This document shows positions 1-5,405 of a stretch of 10,564 nucleotides of DNA, in pieces. Origin of the DNA: Hydrogenothermaceae bacterium (GTDB taxonomy: Bacteria > Aquificota > Aquificia > Aquificales > Hydrogenothermaceae); NCBI GenBank assembly GCA_012961365.1, contig DTZN01000310.1, positions 1 to 10,564 on the forward strand. The letters are read 5' to 3'. Below the pieces are notes generated by a model. It was not told where the DNA came from and did not search any database. It saw only the letters and a list, made by a program, of their open reading frames with translations. Each line of letters starts with the position of its first letter. The stretch's first letter is position 1. A program made the translations under genes and the position numbers.

Positions 1-1
1 A

Positions 2-139
2 AAGCTAATAAAAGCAGACAGATTTTATGCAAGTAGTAAGACCTGTAATGCATGCGGATATAAAAATAACAAGCTTACACTATCAATAAGGGAATGGCAG
101 TTTCTCGTAAAGCATGAAGTTTGGCTTTTCAAAACTCAA
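2..139 (+). pseudogene. C-terminal remnant of an IS200/IS605-family TnpB (OrfB) protein
   Basis: The frame starting at base 2 reads KLIKADRFYASSKTCNACGY and continues to LTLSIREWQ at about base 100. This is the typical zinc-ribbon region of TnpB, the RNA-guided nuclease encoded by IS200/IS605 and IS607 elements. The first metal-binding pair is present as CNAC (44-55). In intact TnpB the segment after the REW motif carries a second CxxC and an Asp-containing HDRD-like catalytic motif. Here 13 unrelated or tail-like codons follow instead (101-139), with no Cys. The gene is therefore truncated or internally deleted and should be inactive. The 5' part lies beyond the left edge, so its state is unknown. 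There is no stop codon: the frame runs directly into the pilin ATG at 140. Local GC (about 35% in the first 60 bases) is higher than in the following pilin genes. The family call rests on motif recognition; the exact right boundary of the element is not determined. Confidence 0.75.
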
Positions 140-619
140 ATGGAAAGAAAAATAAAATTAGGTTTTACATTAATTGAATTACTGGTAGTTATATCTATAA
201 TAGGGATTTTAGCCTCCATAGCTATTCCTAATCTTATAAAGTGGATAAATTCTGGAGCTATTAAACAAAACACATTACAGATATATTCTTTTTTACAAAA
301 ATCTAGATTATTAGCTTTTACAGAGAAAGTTAATTTAACTTTATTTATAAATCAAAATAAAATTTGTTTAAAATGCCAAAATTCTGATAATTATTGTAAA
401 AGTATATATCCAAATAATATTCAGTGTATAGAAACTAGTAAAAATTTATATTCAAATGTAAGTTTCATTAATATTTCAAAATATGGATATTTTGAAAGAC
501 GAGGTTCTATATTTGTTTATGATTTTGAAAATATAGCTAAATTTAACTGCGTTTCAGTTTCTTTAATAAGAATTAGATTAGGAAAAAATAATGGAAACAA
601 TAAATGTAATCAATTTTAG
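140..619 (+). CDS. Minor type IV pilin, FimT/GspH-like
   Basis: A 159-residue prepilin. The short basic leader MERKIKLG is followed by FTLIELLVV, so prepilin peptidase should cut between G8 and F9, leaving the conserved Glu at mature position 5 (E13). Residues 9-30 form the hydrophobic helix that anchors the subunit in the inner membrane before assembly. Single-domain size, first position in the cluster and an ending rich in SLIRIRLGK-like strands fit FimT/GspH, a tip or priming pseudopilin; in some systems FimT binds DNA. Six cysteines lie in the globular part (76, 79, 86, 96, 137, 156), the first two as CxxC, which suggests disulfides in the periplasm. The ATG at 140 gives a normal leader length, yet no Shine-Dalgarno sequence is visible before it; the frame is open upstream into a tnpB remnant, so a fusion cannot be excluded. 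The last 29 bases overlap the next gene. The pilin class is certain, the FimT subtype less so. Confidence 0.82.
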   Translation: MERKIKLGFTLIELLVVISIIGILASIAIPNLIKWINSGAIKQNTLQIYSFLQKSRLLAFTEKVNLTLFINQNKICLKCQNSDNYCKSIYPNNIQCIETSKNLYSNVSFINISKYGYFERRGSIFVYDFENIAKFNCVSVSLIRIRLGKNNGNNKCNQF

Positions 620-1001
620 AAGAAAAAATGGTTTTACATTAATAGAAGTTTTAGTATCTATTGTTATATTATCTTTTGTTTCGATTTTCTTTTTTTCTTT
701 TATGTTTCAGGCTTATAAAAATGAAACTAAAACTATGGCAAAAATTAAGGCAATACAGTTAGCATATTCTTGCAGTGAATATTTACAGAGCTTAAAATAT
801 GGAGATATTTCAAAAAACTCTTGTGATTTTTTAAAAGCAAGTGATACTTTTAGAAATTTAAACTTAACATACAAAATAGAAATATCTCAAAAAGAGATTA
901 TACCAAATGAAATAAAGTTAGTTGATGTAATAGTCAAATGGAACTTATATGGAAATGATAATAAATATAAACTTAGAATACTTATAAATAAAGATGTTTA
1001 G
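591..1001 (+). CDS. Minor type IV pilin, PilV/GspI-like
   Basis: A 136-residue prepilin with a 14-residue leader ending RRKNG, then FTLIEVLVSIVIL. The predicted cleavage is G14|F15 and Glu5 is kept (E19). The FTLIEVLVSI form and second position in the cluster are typical of PilV/GspI minor pilins, which join the tip complex that starts pilus assembly. The globular part is small, with only two cysteines (61, 78). The ATG at 591 has a clear AGGA ribosome site at 580-583, seven bases upstream and inside the preceding gene; the two genes overlap by 29 bases, so coupled translation is likely. The stop overlaps the start of the next gene by 8 bases. The PilV name is by position and N-terminal pattern; fold-level confirmation is not possible by eye. 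Confidence 0.8.
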   Translation: METINVINFRRKNGFTLIEVLVSIVILSFVSIFFFSFMFQAYKNETKTMAKIKAIQLAYSCSEYLQSLKYGDISKNSCDFLKASDTFRNLNLTYKIEISQKEIIPNEIKLVDVIVKWNLYGNDNKYKLRILINKDV

Positions 1002-1755
1002 GTTAATTAAGAGAAAAGGTTTTACAATTATTGAACTGTTAGTAGTTTTAGTTATCATAAGCATAATATTGTTAGCTATATTAAGATTATTTCAATTTAT
1101 CTTAAATAGTTTTGATAAAGAATACAAAAAGCTAGTTTCTCAACTTGAATTTATTTCTGCAATAGAACTTTTGAGGGTAGATTTAAACCATGCAGGTTAT
1201 GGTATAGCAAAGGATTTAAATATAAATGTTTTTGATTGGAATTCGTCAAATAAAATTTTAACAATAAGAAGTTCTATAAATATAACTAATAGAAAAACCA
1301 GAGGTTGGCTTTTAATAGATTGTAGAAATAGTAAATTTAAAGTTGAAATAGACAATAGAGAGGAAAAATTATCAAACCAAGATTTAATTTTTACTGACAT
1401 AAATAAAAACTTCATAGCTAATGGTAAATACGGGAAGTGTCCTGATTTTTCTATAATGATTGCATTCCCTGTAGATAAAAATCATACATTTTGTAATGGC
1501 CAATATTGTTATGAAATTAAGTATAAGTTTGTAAAGCCTAAGAGCAAAACTTGTAAAAATGGAAATTATAGGTTAATTCGTTCTGTGAATAAAAGTAATG
1601 GAGAAACAGTTATAAACTGTATAAAAAATCCTCATGTAAATATAGACCATACAAACAAAAAAATATACATATCTATGGATGTTTTAGAAACTGAAGATAA
1701 AAATAATCCCATATGGCAAACTGTTAAGTTAGTAGTAAAACCAATAAATTGGTAA
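994..1755 (+). CDS. Minor type IV pilin, PilW/GspJ-like
   Basis: A 253-residue prepilin, the largest pilin of the cluster. The leader MFRLIKRKG is followed by FTIIELLVVLVIIS; the cut is expected at G9|F10 with Glu5 at E14. A long N-terminal segment with the pattern LEFISAIELLRVDLNHAGYG resembles PilW/GspJ proteins, in which a conserved stretch of this kind follows the helix. Six cysteines occur (110, 149, 167, 172, 187, 209), including a CNGQYC pair (C-x4-C, 167-172). The protein ends in a KLVVKPINW strand, as expected for a beta-rich globular head. The start overlaps the end of the previous gene by 8 bases and has no strong ribosome site, so translation probably depends on reinitiation from that gene. 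The next gene follows after 6 bases. Confidence 0.8.
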   Translation: MFRLIKRKGFTIIELLVVLVIISIILLAILRLFQFILNSFDKEYKKLVSQLEFISAIELLRVDLNHAGYGIAKDLNINVFDWNSSNKILTIRSSINITNRKTRGWLLIDCRNSKFKVEIDNREEKLSNQDLIFTDINKNFIANGKYGKCPDFSIMIAFPVDKNHTFCNGQYCYEIKYKFVKPKSKTCKNGNYRLIRSVNKSNGETVINCIKNPHVNIDHTNKKIYISMDVLETEDKNNPIWQTVKLVVKPINW

Positions 1756-1761
1756 TTAAGT

Positions 1762-2187
1762 ATGAAAAATAATACAAAAGGAGTAATTCTAGTTATAACT
1801 CTCATAATAACAACTATATCGTTAGCTTTAGTAGGAGCTATTTTTTATCTAATTTTAACAACTACGACTTTTTTAGCAAAAAATAAAAACTATATACAAA
1901 CTTTAGAAATTTCTAAAAGTGTGTCTAAGCTTATAATGAAAAAATTAAAAGATGGCAGTATTCAATGTAAGGATAAAAATGATACAGTTCTTTGTTCTTC
2001 TTGTAAAGAAGGTTGCTTTGTAGATTTAAGTTATATTAATTCTAGCTTTCCTGAATATGAAATAACTGCAGAGATAAAGGTTAAACATCTTACAACCTCA
2101 GATTTATATGTAGTTGTAGTTTCAACAAAGAAAAAGAATTCCTTAGAAAAGTCGGAAACTAAATTTCTTTTTAAAAAGGTTAAATAA
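1762..2187 (+). CDS. PilX-like minor pilin-associated protein
   Basis: A 141-residue protein beginning MKNNTKG and then a hydrophobic stretch VILVITLIITTISLALVGA (about residues 8-33). This is the PilX-type N-terminus: a Gly before the helix as in prepilins, but no Glu at mature position 5 (Ile12 occupies it). PilX-type and GspK-type subunits usually lack that Glu, consistent with a place at the very tip of the pilus. Four cysteines cluster at 69, 78, 81 and 85 (C-x8-C-x2-C-x3-C), compact enough for two disulfides or a metal site. The C-terminus is Lys-rich. It sits last in the operon, as in the pilVWX order of Pseudomonas-type clusters; no PilY1-type adhesin or PilE follows. The ribosome site is weak and the start lies 6 bases after the preceding stop. 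Confidence 0.68.
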   Translation: MKNNTKGVILVITLIITTISLALVGAIFYLILTTTTFLAKNKNYIQTLEISKSVSKLIMKKLKDGSIQCKDKNDTVLCSSCKEGCFVDLSYINSSFPEYEITAEIKVKHLTTSDLYVVVVSTKKKNSLEKSETKFLFKKVK

Positions 2188-2233
2188 TGTTTATGGAAAG
2201 ATGTTTGTTCTAAAATCCCTTTTTACAAGATTT

Positions 2234-2614
2234 TTAATTACAAGTAATCTGGTTATTATTTATGTTGCAAGTAATAGTATAACCTTTGTAAGAAATAGAT
2301 GTATTAGCAAGAGAAATAGTCCCTGTATCTGAAGCAATAGATACACTTACATTGTTGTTTGGAATATTACAGTTATATGTTGTAATTTTTGAATCTTCTG
2401 CAAAAGCTGCTGCTGCTTCTGTAATACATGCTGCAAGCATACTTGTTACTGCTCCAACAGCAGCATTTCTTTTATATTTGGTAAACTTAGGGATAGCAAC
2501 TGTAGCTAAAATTGCAATAATTGCAATTACAACTAAAAGTTCAATTAATGTAAACCCTTTTTGGAATTTTCTTTTTTCTTTTGTTTGTTTCAAAACAAGC
2601 CCTGTATAATTCAT
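2234..2614 (-). CDS. pilA: Major type IV pilin (PilA-like)
   Basis: A 126-residue prepilin on the minus strand. A 20-residue basic leader ends KFQKG, followed by FTLIELLVVIAIIAILATVA and IPKFTKY, the classic type IVa N-terminus; the cut is expected at G20|F21 with Glu5 at E25. The mature subunit is about 106 residues, short for a major pilin. Its globular part holds four cysteines (63, 82, 116, 125); the last pair encloses an eight-residue C-terminal loop like the disulfide D-region of other pilins. The surface is Asn/Thr/Ser-rich. An upstream in-frame ATG at 2665 exists, but the ATG at 2614 is preferred: AAAGGGG stands nine bases before it and the candidate promoter overlaps the longer version. 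Convergent with the minor-pilin operon and divergent from the rhodanese gene. It is single in this window; pilB, pilC and pilD homologues are not here. Confidence 0.85.
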   Translation of the reverse strand: MNYTGLVLKQTKEKRKFQKGFTLIELLVVIAIIAILATVAIPKFTKYKRNAAVGAVTSMLAACITEAAAAFAEDSKITTYNCNIPNNNVSVSIASDTGTISLANTSISYKGYTITCNINNNQITCN

Positions 2615-2623
2615 CTTAAATAT

Positions 2624-2630
2624 CCCCTTT
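2624..2630 (-). promoter_or_regulatory. Ribosome binding site of the major pilin gene
   Basis: On the minus strand the sequence reads AAAGGGG, nine bases before the ATG at 2614. It fixes that ATG as the start rather than the in-frame ATG at 2665, which has no such site. Confidence 0.7.
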
Positions 2631-2651
2631 AATTTATTTTTTTGTATTAAA

Positions 2652-2674
2652 ATTATAAGCAACATGAATGTCTA
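2652..2674 (-). promoter_or_regulatory. Candidate pilA promoter: -10 box abutting a -24/-12-like element
   Basis: Read on the minus strand, TAGACATTCATGTTGCT (2674-2658) matches the sigma-54 layout, with TTGC at -12 and GACA near -24 at the correct 10-base spacing, but the invariant GG at -24 is GA. It is followed directly by TATAAT (2657-2652), a perfect sigma-70 -10 box, although no good TTGACA lies 16-18 bases before it. Either reading puts the transcript start near 2645, giving a leader of about 30 bases. Many pilA genes use sigma-54 with PilR, which is family knowledge; which factor acts here is not settled by sequence. Confidence 0.4.
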
Positions 2675-2760
2675 ATATTAACAATTAAATTCTAATACTT
2701 ATTGATAGATTTTGTAAGATTTTTTTGTTTCTATAAAAAATTTTTCTCAGAGGAAAGAAG

Positions 2761-3165
2761 ATGAATTTTAATAATATTTTGTTTATTACAATTATTATAG
2801 CCTTAATTTTATTTTTTCTATATAAAAAAGGAATTATTTTTGCAAACTTTGAAAAGATATCTCCTGAAGAAGCTTATAATCTTATACAAAAAGAAAAGAA
2901 AGATATTTTTATATTAGATGTTAGGACTCCTCAAGAAGTTAAAGTTGATGGAAAAATAAAAGGTGCTGTTCTTATACCGCTATATGAGCTTTCTAAAAAG
3001 ATAAATCAAATACCAAAGGATAAAAATATAATCGTGTATTGTAAAAGTGGAAATAGAAGTATTTCTGCTTCTAGATTTTTATCATCTCTTGGTTATAAGG
3101 TTTATAATCTTAATGGTGGTATAAATGCATGGAAAGAAAAAGGTTTTCCTATTAAATATAAATAG
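2761..3165 (+). CDS. Membrane-anchored single-domain rhodanese
   Basis: A 134-residue protein. Residues 5-22 form one hydrophobic segment followed by YKKG; by the positive-inside rule the C-terminal domain should face the cytoplasm, though a periplasmic position is not excluded. Residues 33-134 are a rhodanese domain: SPEEAYNLI start, LDVRTPQEV (52-60) with the conserved Asp-Arg, the active-site loop CKSGNR (94-99) with catalytic Cys94 and Arg99, and the ending GGINAWKEKGFP. Rhodaneses carry sulfur as a Cys-persulfide, moving it from thiosulfate or other donors to acceptors such as cyanide or sulfur-relay proteins. The six-residue loop is the sulfurtransferase type rather than the seven-residue CDC25/Acr2 type. 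AGGA at 2751-2754 lies six bases before the ATG. It is divergent from the pilin gene and overlaps the opposite ABC gene by 14 bases at the stops. The substrate is unknown; a role in sulfur metabolism fits a sulfur-oxidising host but is inference. Confidence 0.88.
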   Translation: MNFNNILFITIIIALILFFLYKKGIIFANFEKISPEEAYNLIQKEKKDIFILDVRTPQEVKVDGKIKGAVLIPLYELSKKINQIPKDKNIIVYCKSGNRSISASRFLSSLGYKVYNLNGGINAWKEKGFPIKYK

Positions 3166-3928
3166 GCCTAGATTTGAGTAGTTTTTTTGCGTATTCTGTG
3201 TTAGGATTTTCAAAAAATTCAAAAACATTTGAATGTTCCAAAATTTCTCCTTTATGCATTAGATAGACCCTATCTGCAACTTGTGCTACTACACCTAAAT
3301 CATGGGTTATAAGCAGTATCCCCACTCCTTTTTCTTTTAGTTTTACAAAGAGTTCAAGTATTTTTGCTGATACTGTAACATCTAACGCTGTTGTGGGTTC
3401 GTCTGCAAGTAAAATTTTAGGATTATTTACTACAGCTATAGCTATTGCTACCCGCTGTTTCAAACCTCCTGAAAGTTCGTGTGGATATTGATTAAATCTT
3501 TTTTGTGGTTCAGGAATATTAACCTCTTCCATTGATTTTATAGCCAAATTTTTTGCTTCTTCTTTAGAAATATTTTGATGTGCTAAAATCGTTTCAACTA
3601 TTTGTTCTCCTACTGTCAAAAGTGGATTTAAAACAGCAGAAGGTTCTTGGAATACCATAGATATTTTATTTCCTCTTATATTTCTTATTTCTTTTTCTGA
3701 TAAAGTTAAAAGATTATCTATATTTTCAAAAGAAATTTCCCCAGAAACAATGGCGTTTCTAGGAAGAAGTTTTAATACAGAATAGCAACTTACACTTTTA
3801 CCACTTCCAGATTCTCCAACAAGGCAAACTATTTCCCCTTTTTTTACCTCAAAAGATATACCTTTTACTGCATTTATTAACTCTTTCCTTACTTTAAAAG
3901 AAACCTTTAAATTAGAAACTTTTAACAC
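3152..3928 (-). CDS. ABC transporter ATP-binding protein, OppD/DppD-type, short
   Basis: A 258-residue ATPase with every functional motif: Walker A GESGSGKS (38-45), Q-loop Gln94 in VFQEPSAVLNP, signature LSGGLKQR (152-159), Walker B ILLADEP (172-178) with catalytic Glu177, D-loop ALD (181-183) and switch His209. FQEP, NPLLTVGEQI and DEPTTALDVT are typical of the peptide/nickel (OppD, DppD, NikD) family, so import of a peptide or metal complex across the inner membrane is likely. Full-length OppD/DppD proteins run to about 320 residues. This one ends at NTEYAKKLLKSRP, where their extra C-terminal domain would begin, so that domain is absent. The start is GTG at 3928, one base after the stop of the dsbC-like gene and without a ribosome site, implying coupled translation. 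No permease, binding protein or OppF partner is in the window. The substrate cannot be read from the sequence. Confidence 0.85.
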   Translation of the reverse strand: MLKVSNLKVSFKVRKELINAVKGISFEVKKGEIVCLVGESGSGKSVSCYSVLKLLPRNAIVSGEISFENIDNLLTLSEKEIRNIRGNKISMVFQEPSAVLNPLLTVGEQIVETILAHQNISKEEAKNLAIKSMEEVNIPEPQKRFNQYPHELSGGLKQRVAIAIAVVNNPKILLADEPTTALDVTVSAKILELFVKLKEKGVGILLITHDLGVVAQVADRVYLMHKGEILEHSNVFEFFENPNTEYAKKLLKSRPIYI

Positions 3929-3929
3929 T

Positions 3930-4859
3930 TTATTTTATAACATCTATAATTTGCTTTAGTTTTTCTGAAGGATAAGCTCCAGATATCTTTAGACCCTTTC
4001 CTTCTTTAATTATAAATATCATCGTAGGAGTTCCACCTACTTTTACATTTTCTGCAAATTCTTTATGAGTTTCTATTATATCTTTACCTTCTTGGCATTT
4101 ATATTTTTCACTAATTTCTTTAAGCTTTTCCTTATTGGCTTGATTTTCAAAAATTTCATCTAATAATTTTTTAGATTTTTCATTTGAGTTTTGACAAACA
4201 ACTGCTTCAGATAATCCTTGTGCATATTTATGAAAAGGTAGTGGATACATAATAAGTTGAAACTTTACATTTTTATCTTTTAAAACTTCTTTTATAGAAT
4301 TGTGCAGTCTCTTACAGAAAGGACATTCTGGGTCTGTTATTACGATAATAGTTAAATTTGAATTTTTATTTCCATAAACGATAGCTTTCTTTGATGGAAT
4401 ATTTTTCACATCTACAAGGCTAAAGTTTGCTAAACCAATTTCTCCTACTATATTTTTCAGTTGCTCTACTTTTTCAGCTCCTAAAAATTTTTTTAATTCG
4501 ACACTTACTTTTTTAGCTTTTTCTTTAGCTTCTTCTTTTTTTAACTGGATTACTCGTTCTCTGGTTATGTTTTTTTTATGTTTTACATCAATTATTTCTC
4601 CTGTTATTAAATAATTTAAAGAACAATCAATATAAACAGGAATTTTTCTACCATTGACTTCAAGAATTACTTCATAAATGTTTTCTATTGGAGAAGTTGA
4701 TACAGAAACAGGTTTGGCGTTTCCAAGAAGTGGTTTAAGTTCCTTTTCTATTTTAGATATTGATACTGGGCTTTCTGATAAGCAAGTTTCTTGGGCATAA
4801 GATAATCCTGTAATTGTAGAAACTGCTATAGTAGTTGCTAAAAGTTTTTTTAATTTCAT
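3930..4859 (-). CDS. dsbC: DsbC/DsbG-type periplasmic thiol:disulfide isomerase
   Basis: A 309-residue secreted protein. MKLKKLLATTIAVSTITGLSYA is a Sec signal peptide with cleavage expected before QETC (residue 23). Residues about 25-95 match the N-terminal DsbC dimerisation domain, with SPIENIYEVILEV and PVYIDCSLNYLITGEI. The C-terminal thioredoxin fold starts near 160 and holds the active site DPECPFCKRLH (CPFC, 179-182) and the cis-Pro loop GGTPT (275-279, Pro278). A further Cys pair (222, 255) could be the structural disulfide known in DsbC. Between the domains is a charged helical linker of about 60 residues, so the protein is longer than E. coli DsbC (236-residue precursor). The ATG at 4859 is chosen because GGGGG lies just before it and the signal peptide starts there; a longer frame to 4970 would run across the divergent rpiB start. 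It probably reshuffles wrong disulfides in exported Cys-rich proteins, possibly including the nearby pilins. Confidence 0.87.
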   Translation of the reverse strand: MKLKKLLATTIAVSTITGLSYAQETCLSESPVSISKIEKELKPLLGNAKPVSVSTSPIENIYEVILEVNGRKIPVYIDCSLNYLITGEIIDVKHKKNITRERVIQLKKEEAKEKAKKVSVELKKFLGAEKVEQLKNIVGEIGLANFSLVDVKNIPSKKAIVYGNKNSNLTIIVITDPECPFCKRLHNSIKEVLKDKNVKFQLIMYPLPFHKYAQGLSEAVVCQNSNEKSKKLLDEIFENQANKEKLKEISEKYKCQEGKDIIETHKEFAENVKVGGTPTMIFIIKEGKGLKISGAYPSEKLKQIIDVIK

Positions 4860-4864
4860 AATTT

Positions 4865-4871
4865 CCCCCTT
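4865..4871 (-). promoter_or_regulatory. Ribosome binding site of the dsbC-like gene
   Basis: The minus strand reads AAGGGGG, five bases before the ATG at 4859. This supports that ATG, with its signal peptide, over the in-frame start at 4970. Confidence 0.7.
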
Positions 4872-4883
4872 ATCAAGGATAAG
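4869..4883. repeat. Short perfect inverted repeat in the dsbC leader
   Basis: CTTATC-AAG-GATAAG: six-base arms around a three-base centre. It lies between the dsbC ribosome site and the promoter region shared with rpiB. It could be an operator or a small hairpin beside the ribosome site. At 6 bp in AT-rich DNA it could also be chance. Confidence 0.35.
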
Positions 4884-4898
4884 AATTTTAGTTAATAG

Positions 4899-4904
4899 TA
4901 TAAT
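4899..4904 (+). promoter_or_regulatory. Candidate -10 box for the rpiB-ybaB-recR operon
   Basis: TATAAT is a perfect -10 hexamer 39 bases before the rpiB ATG, giving a leader of about 33 bases. No recognisable -35 hexamer lies 16-18 bases upstream, so it is a weak call in AT-rich DNA. Confidence 0.3.
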
Positions 4905-4932
4905 ATGTTTTGTAAAAATAATGTGAAAAAAA

Positions 4933-4938
4933 AGAGGT
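4933..4938 (+). promoter_or_regulatory. Ribosome binding site of rpiB
   Basis: AGAGGT sits five bases before the ATG at 4944. It decides for this start, which also gives the family's usual MKIAIGSDHAG beginning, over an in-frame ATG at 4905. Confidence 0.65.
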
Positions 4939-4943
4939 TTTTT

Positions 4944-5390
4944 ATGAAAATTGCAATAGGAAGTGACCATGCTGGGTATGATTTAAAGGAAACGATAAAA
5001 AATTACTTAATAGAGAAAGGATATAATGTAATAGATAAAGGAACAAACTCTAAGGAAAGTGTTGATTATCCGATTTTTGGTGAAAGTGTTGCTGAAACAG
5101 TTGCAAAAGGAGAGGCGGATAAAGGTATTGTTATTTGTGGAACTGGAATAGGAATATCAATATCTGCAAATAAAGTAAAAGGTGTAAGAGCAGCTCTTTG
5201 TACTAATGAATATATGGCAAGAATGGCAAGAAAACATAATGATGCAAATGTTTTAGCTCTTGGAGCAAGGGTCTTAGGAGTAGATTTAGCCTTATCGATT
5301 GTTGAAACTTTTTTAAATACAGAGTTTGAAGGTGGAAGACACGAAAGAAGGGTTCATTTAATTCATAATATAGAACAGTTAAAACTCTAA
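4944..5390 (+). CDS. rpiB: Ribose-5-phosphate isomerase B (RpiB/LacAB family)
   Basis: A 148-residue cytoplasmic enzyme, the same length as the family norm (about 149). It interconverts ribose-5-phosphate and ribulose-5-phosphate in the non-oxidative pentose phosphate pathway. The N-terminal GSDHAGYDLKE (6-16) holds the substrate-binding Asp8-His9. The phosphate and catalytic loop is GIVICGTGIGISISANK (61-77) with the catalytic Cys65 expected for RpiB. RKHNDANVLALGAR (96-109) supplies His98 and Asn99, and the ending GGRHERRVHLI (130-140) gives the late Arg-rich segment. RpiB, not the LacA/LacB galactose isomerase subunits, is favoured by the intact Cys and the neighbours. The start at 4944 is set by the AGAGGT site and by alignment to the family's first residues. 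It is the first gene of an operon; ybaB follows after 15 bases. Confidence 0.93.
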   Translation: MKIAIGSDHAGYDLKETIKNYLIEKGYNVIDKGTNSKESVDYPIFGESVAETVAKGEADKGIVICGTGIGISISANKVKGVRAALCTNEYMARMARKHNDANVLALGARVLGVDLALSIVETFLNTEFEGGRHERRVHLIHNIEQLKL

Positions 5391-5398
5391 AAAGGAGG
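5391..5398 (+). promoter_or_regulatory. Strong ribosome binding site of ybaB
   Basis: AAAGGAGG is a full Shine-Dalgarno match seven bases before the ATG at 5406 and directly after the rpiB stop. It is the strongest such site in the window and predicts high translation of the nucleoid protein. Confidence 0.8.
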
Positions 5399-5405
5399 TT
5401 AGTTA

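Noticed and set aside
2188..2233. Rho-independent terminator between the convergent pilX-like and pilin genes
   Set aside because: No GC-containing hairpin with a following T-run was found on either strand in these 46 bases.
2352..2609. Open frame on the plus strand opposite the major pilin
   Set aside because: It is the antisense of a strongly recognisable pilin gene, with no ribosome site or family motif.
2628..2651. Inverted repeat TTTAAT/ATTAAA in the pilin leader as a terminator or thermosensor
   Set aside because: It has only A-T pairs, a six-base stem and a 12-base AT loop; expected by chance in such AT-rich DNA.
2615..2665. Longer N-terminus for the pilin gene, starting at the ATG at 2665
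   Set aside because: It would add 17 residues to an already 20-residue leader, overlaps the candidate promoter, and lacks a ribosome site, while the ATG at 2614 has AAAGGGG.
2702..2737. Sigma-70 promoter for the rhodanese gene (TTGATA or TTGTAA with TATAAA)
   Set aside because: The hexamers are 24 and 14 bases apart, both outside the working range, in a T/A-rich stretch where such matches are common.
4905..4943. Longer RpiB from the ATG at 4905
   Set aside because: The family starts at MKIAIGSDHAG, and the AGAGGT site fits the ATG at 4944.
4860..4970. Longer N-terminus for the dsbC-like gene, starting at 4970
   Set aside because: It crosses the divergent rpiB start and buries a clear signal peptide that begins at 4859 behind a good ribosome site.
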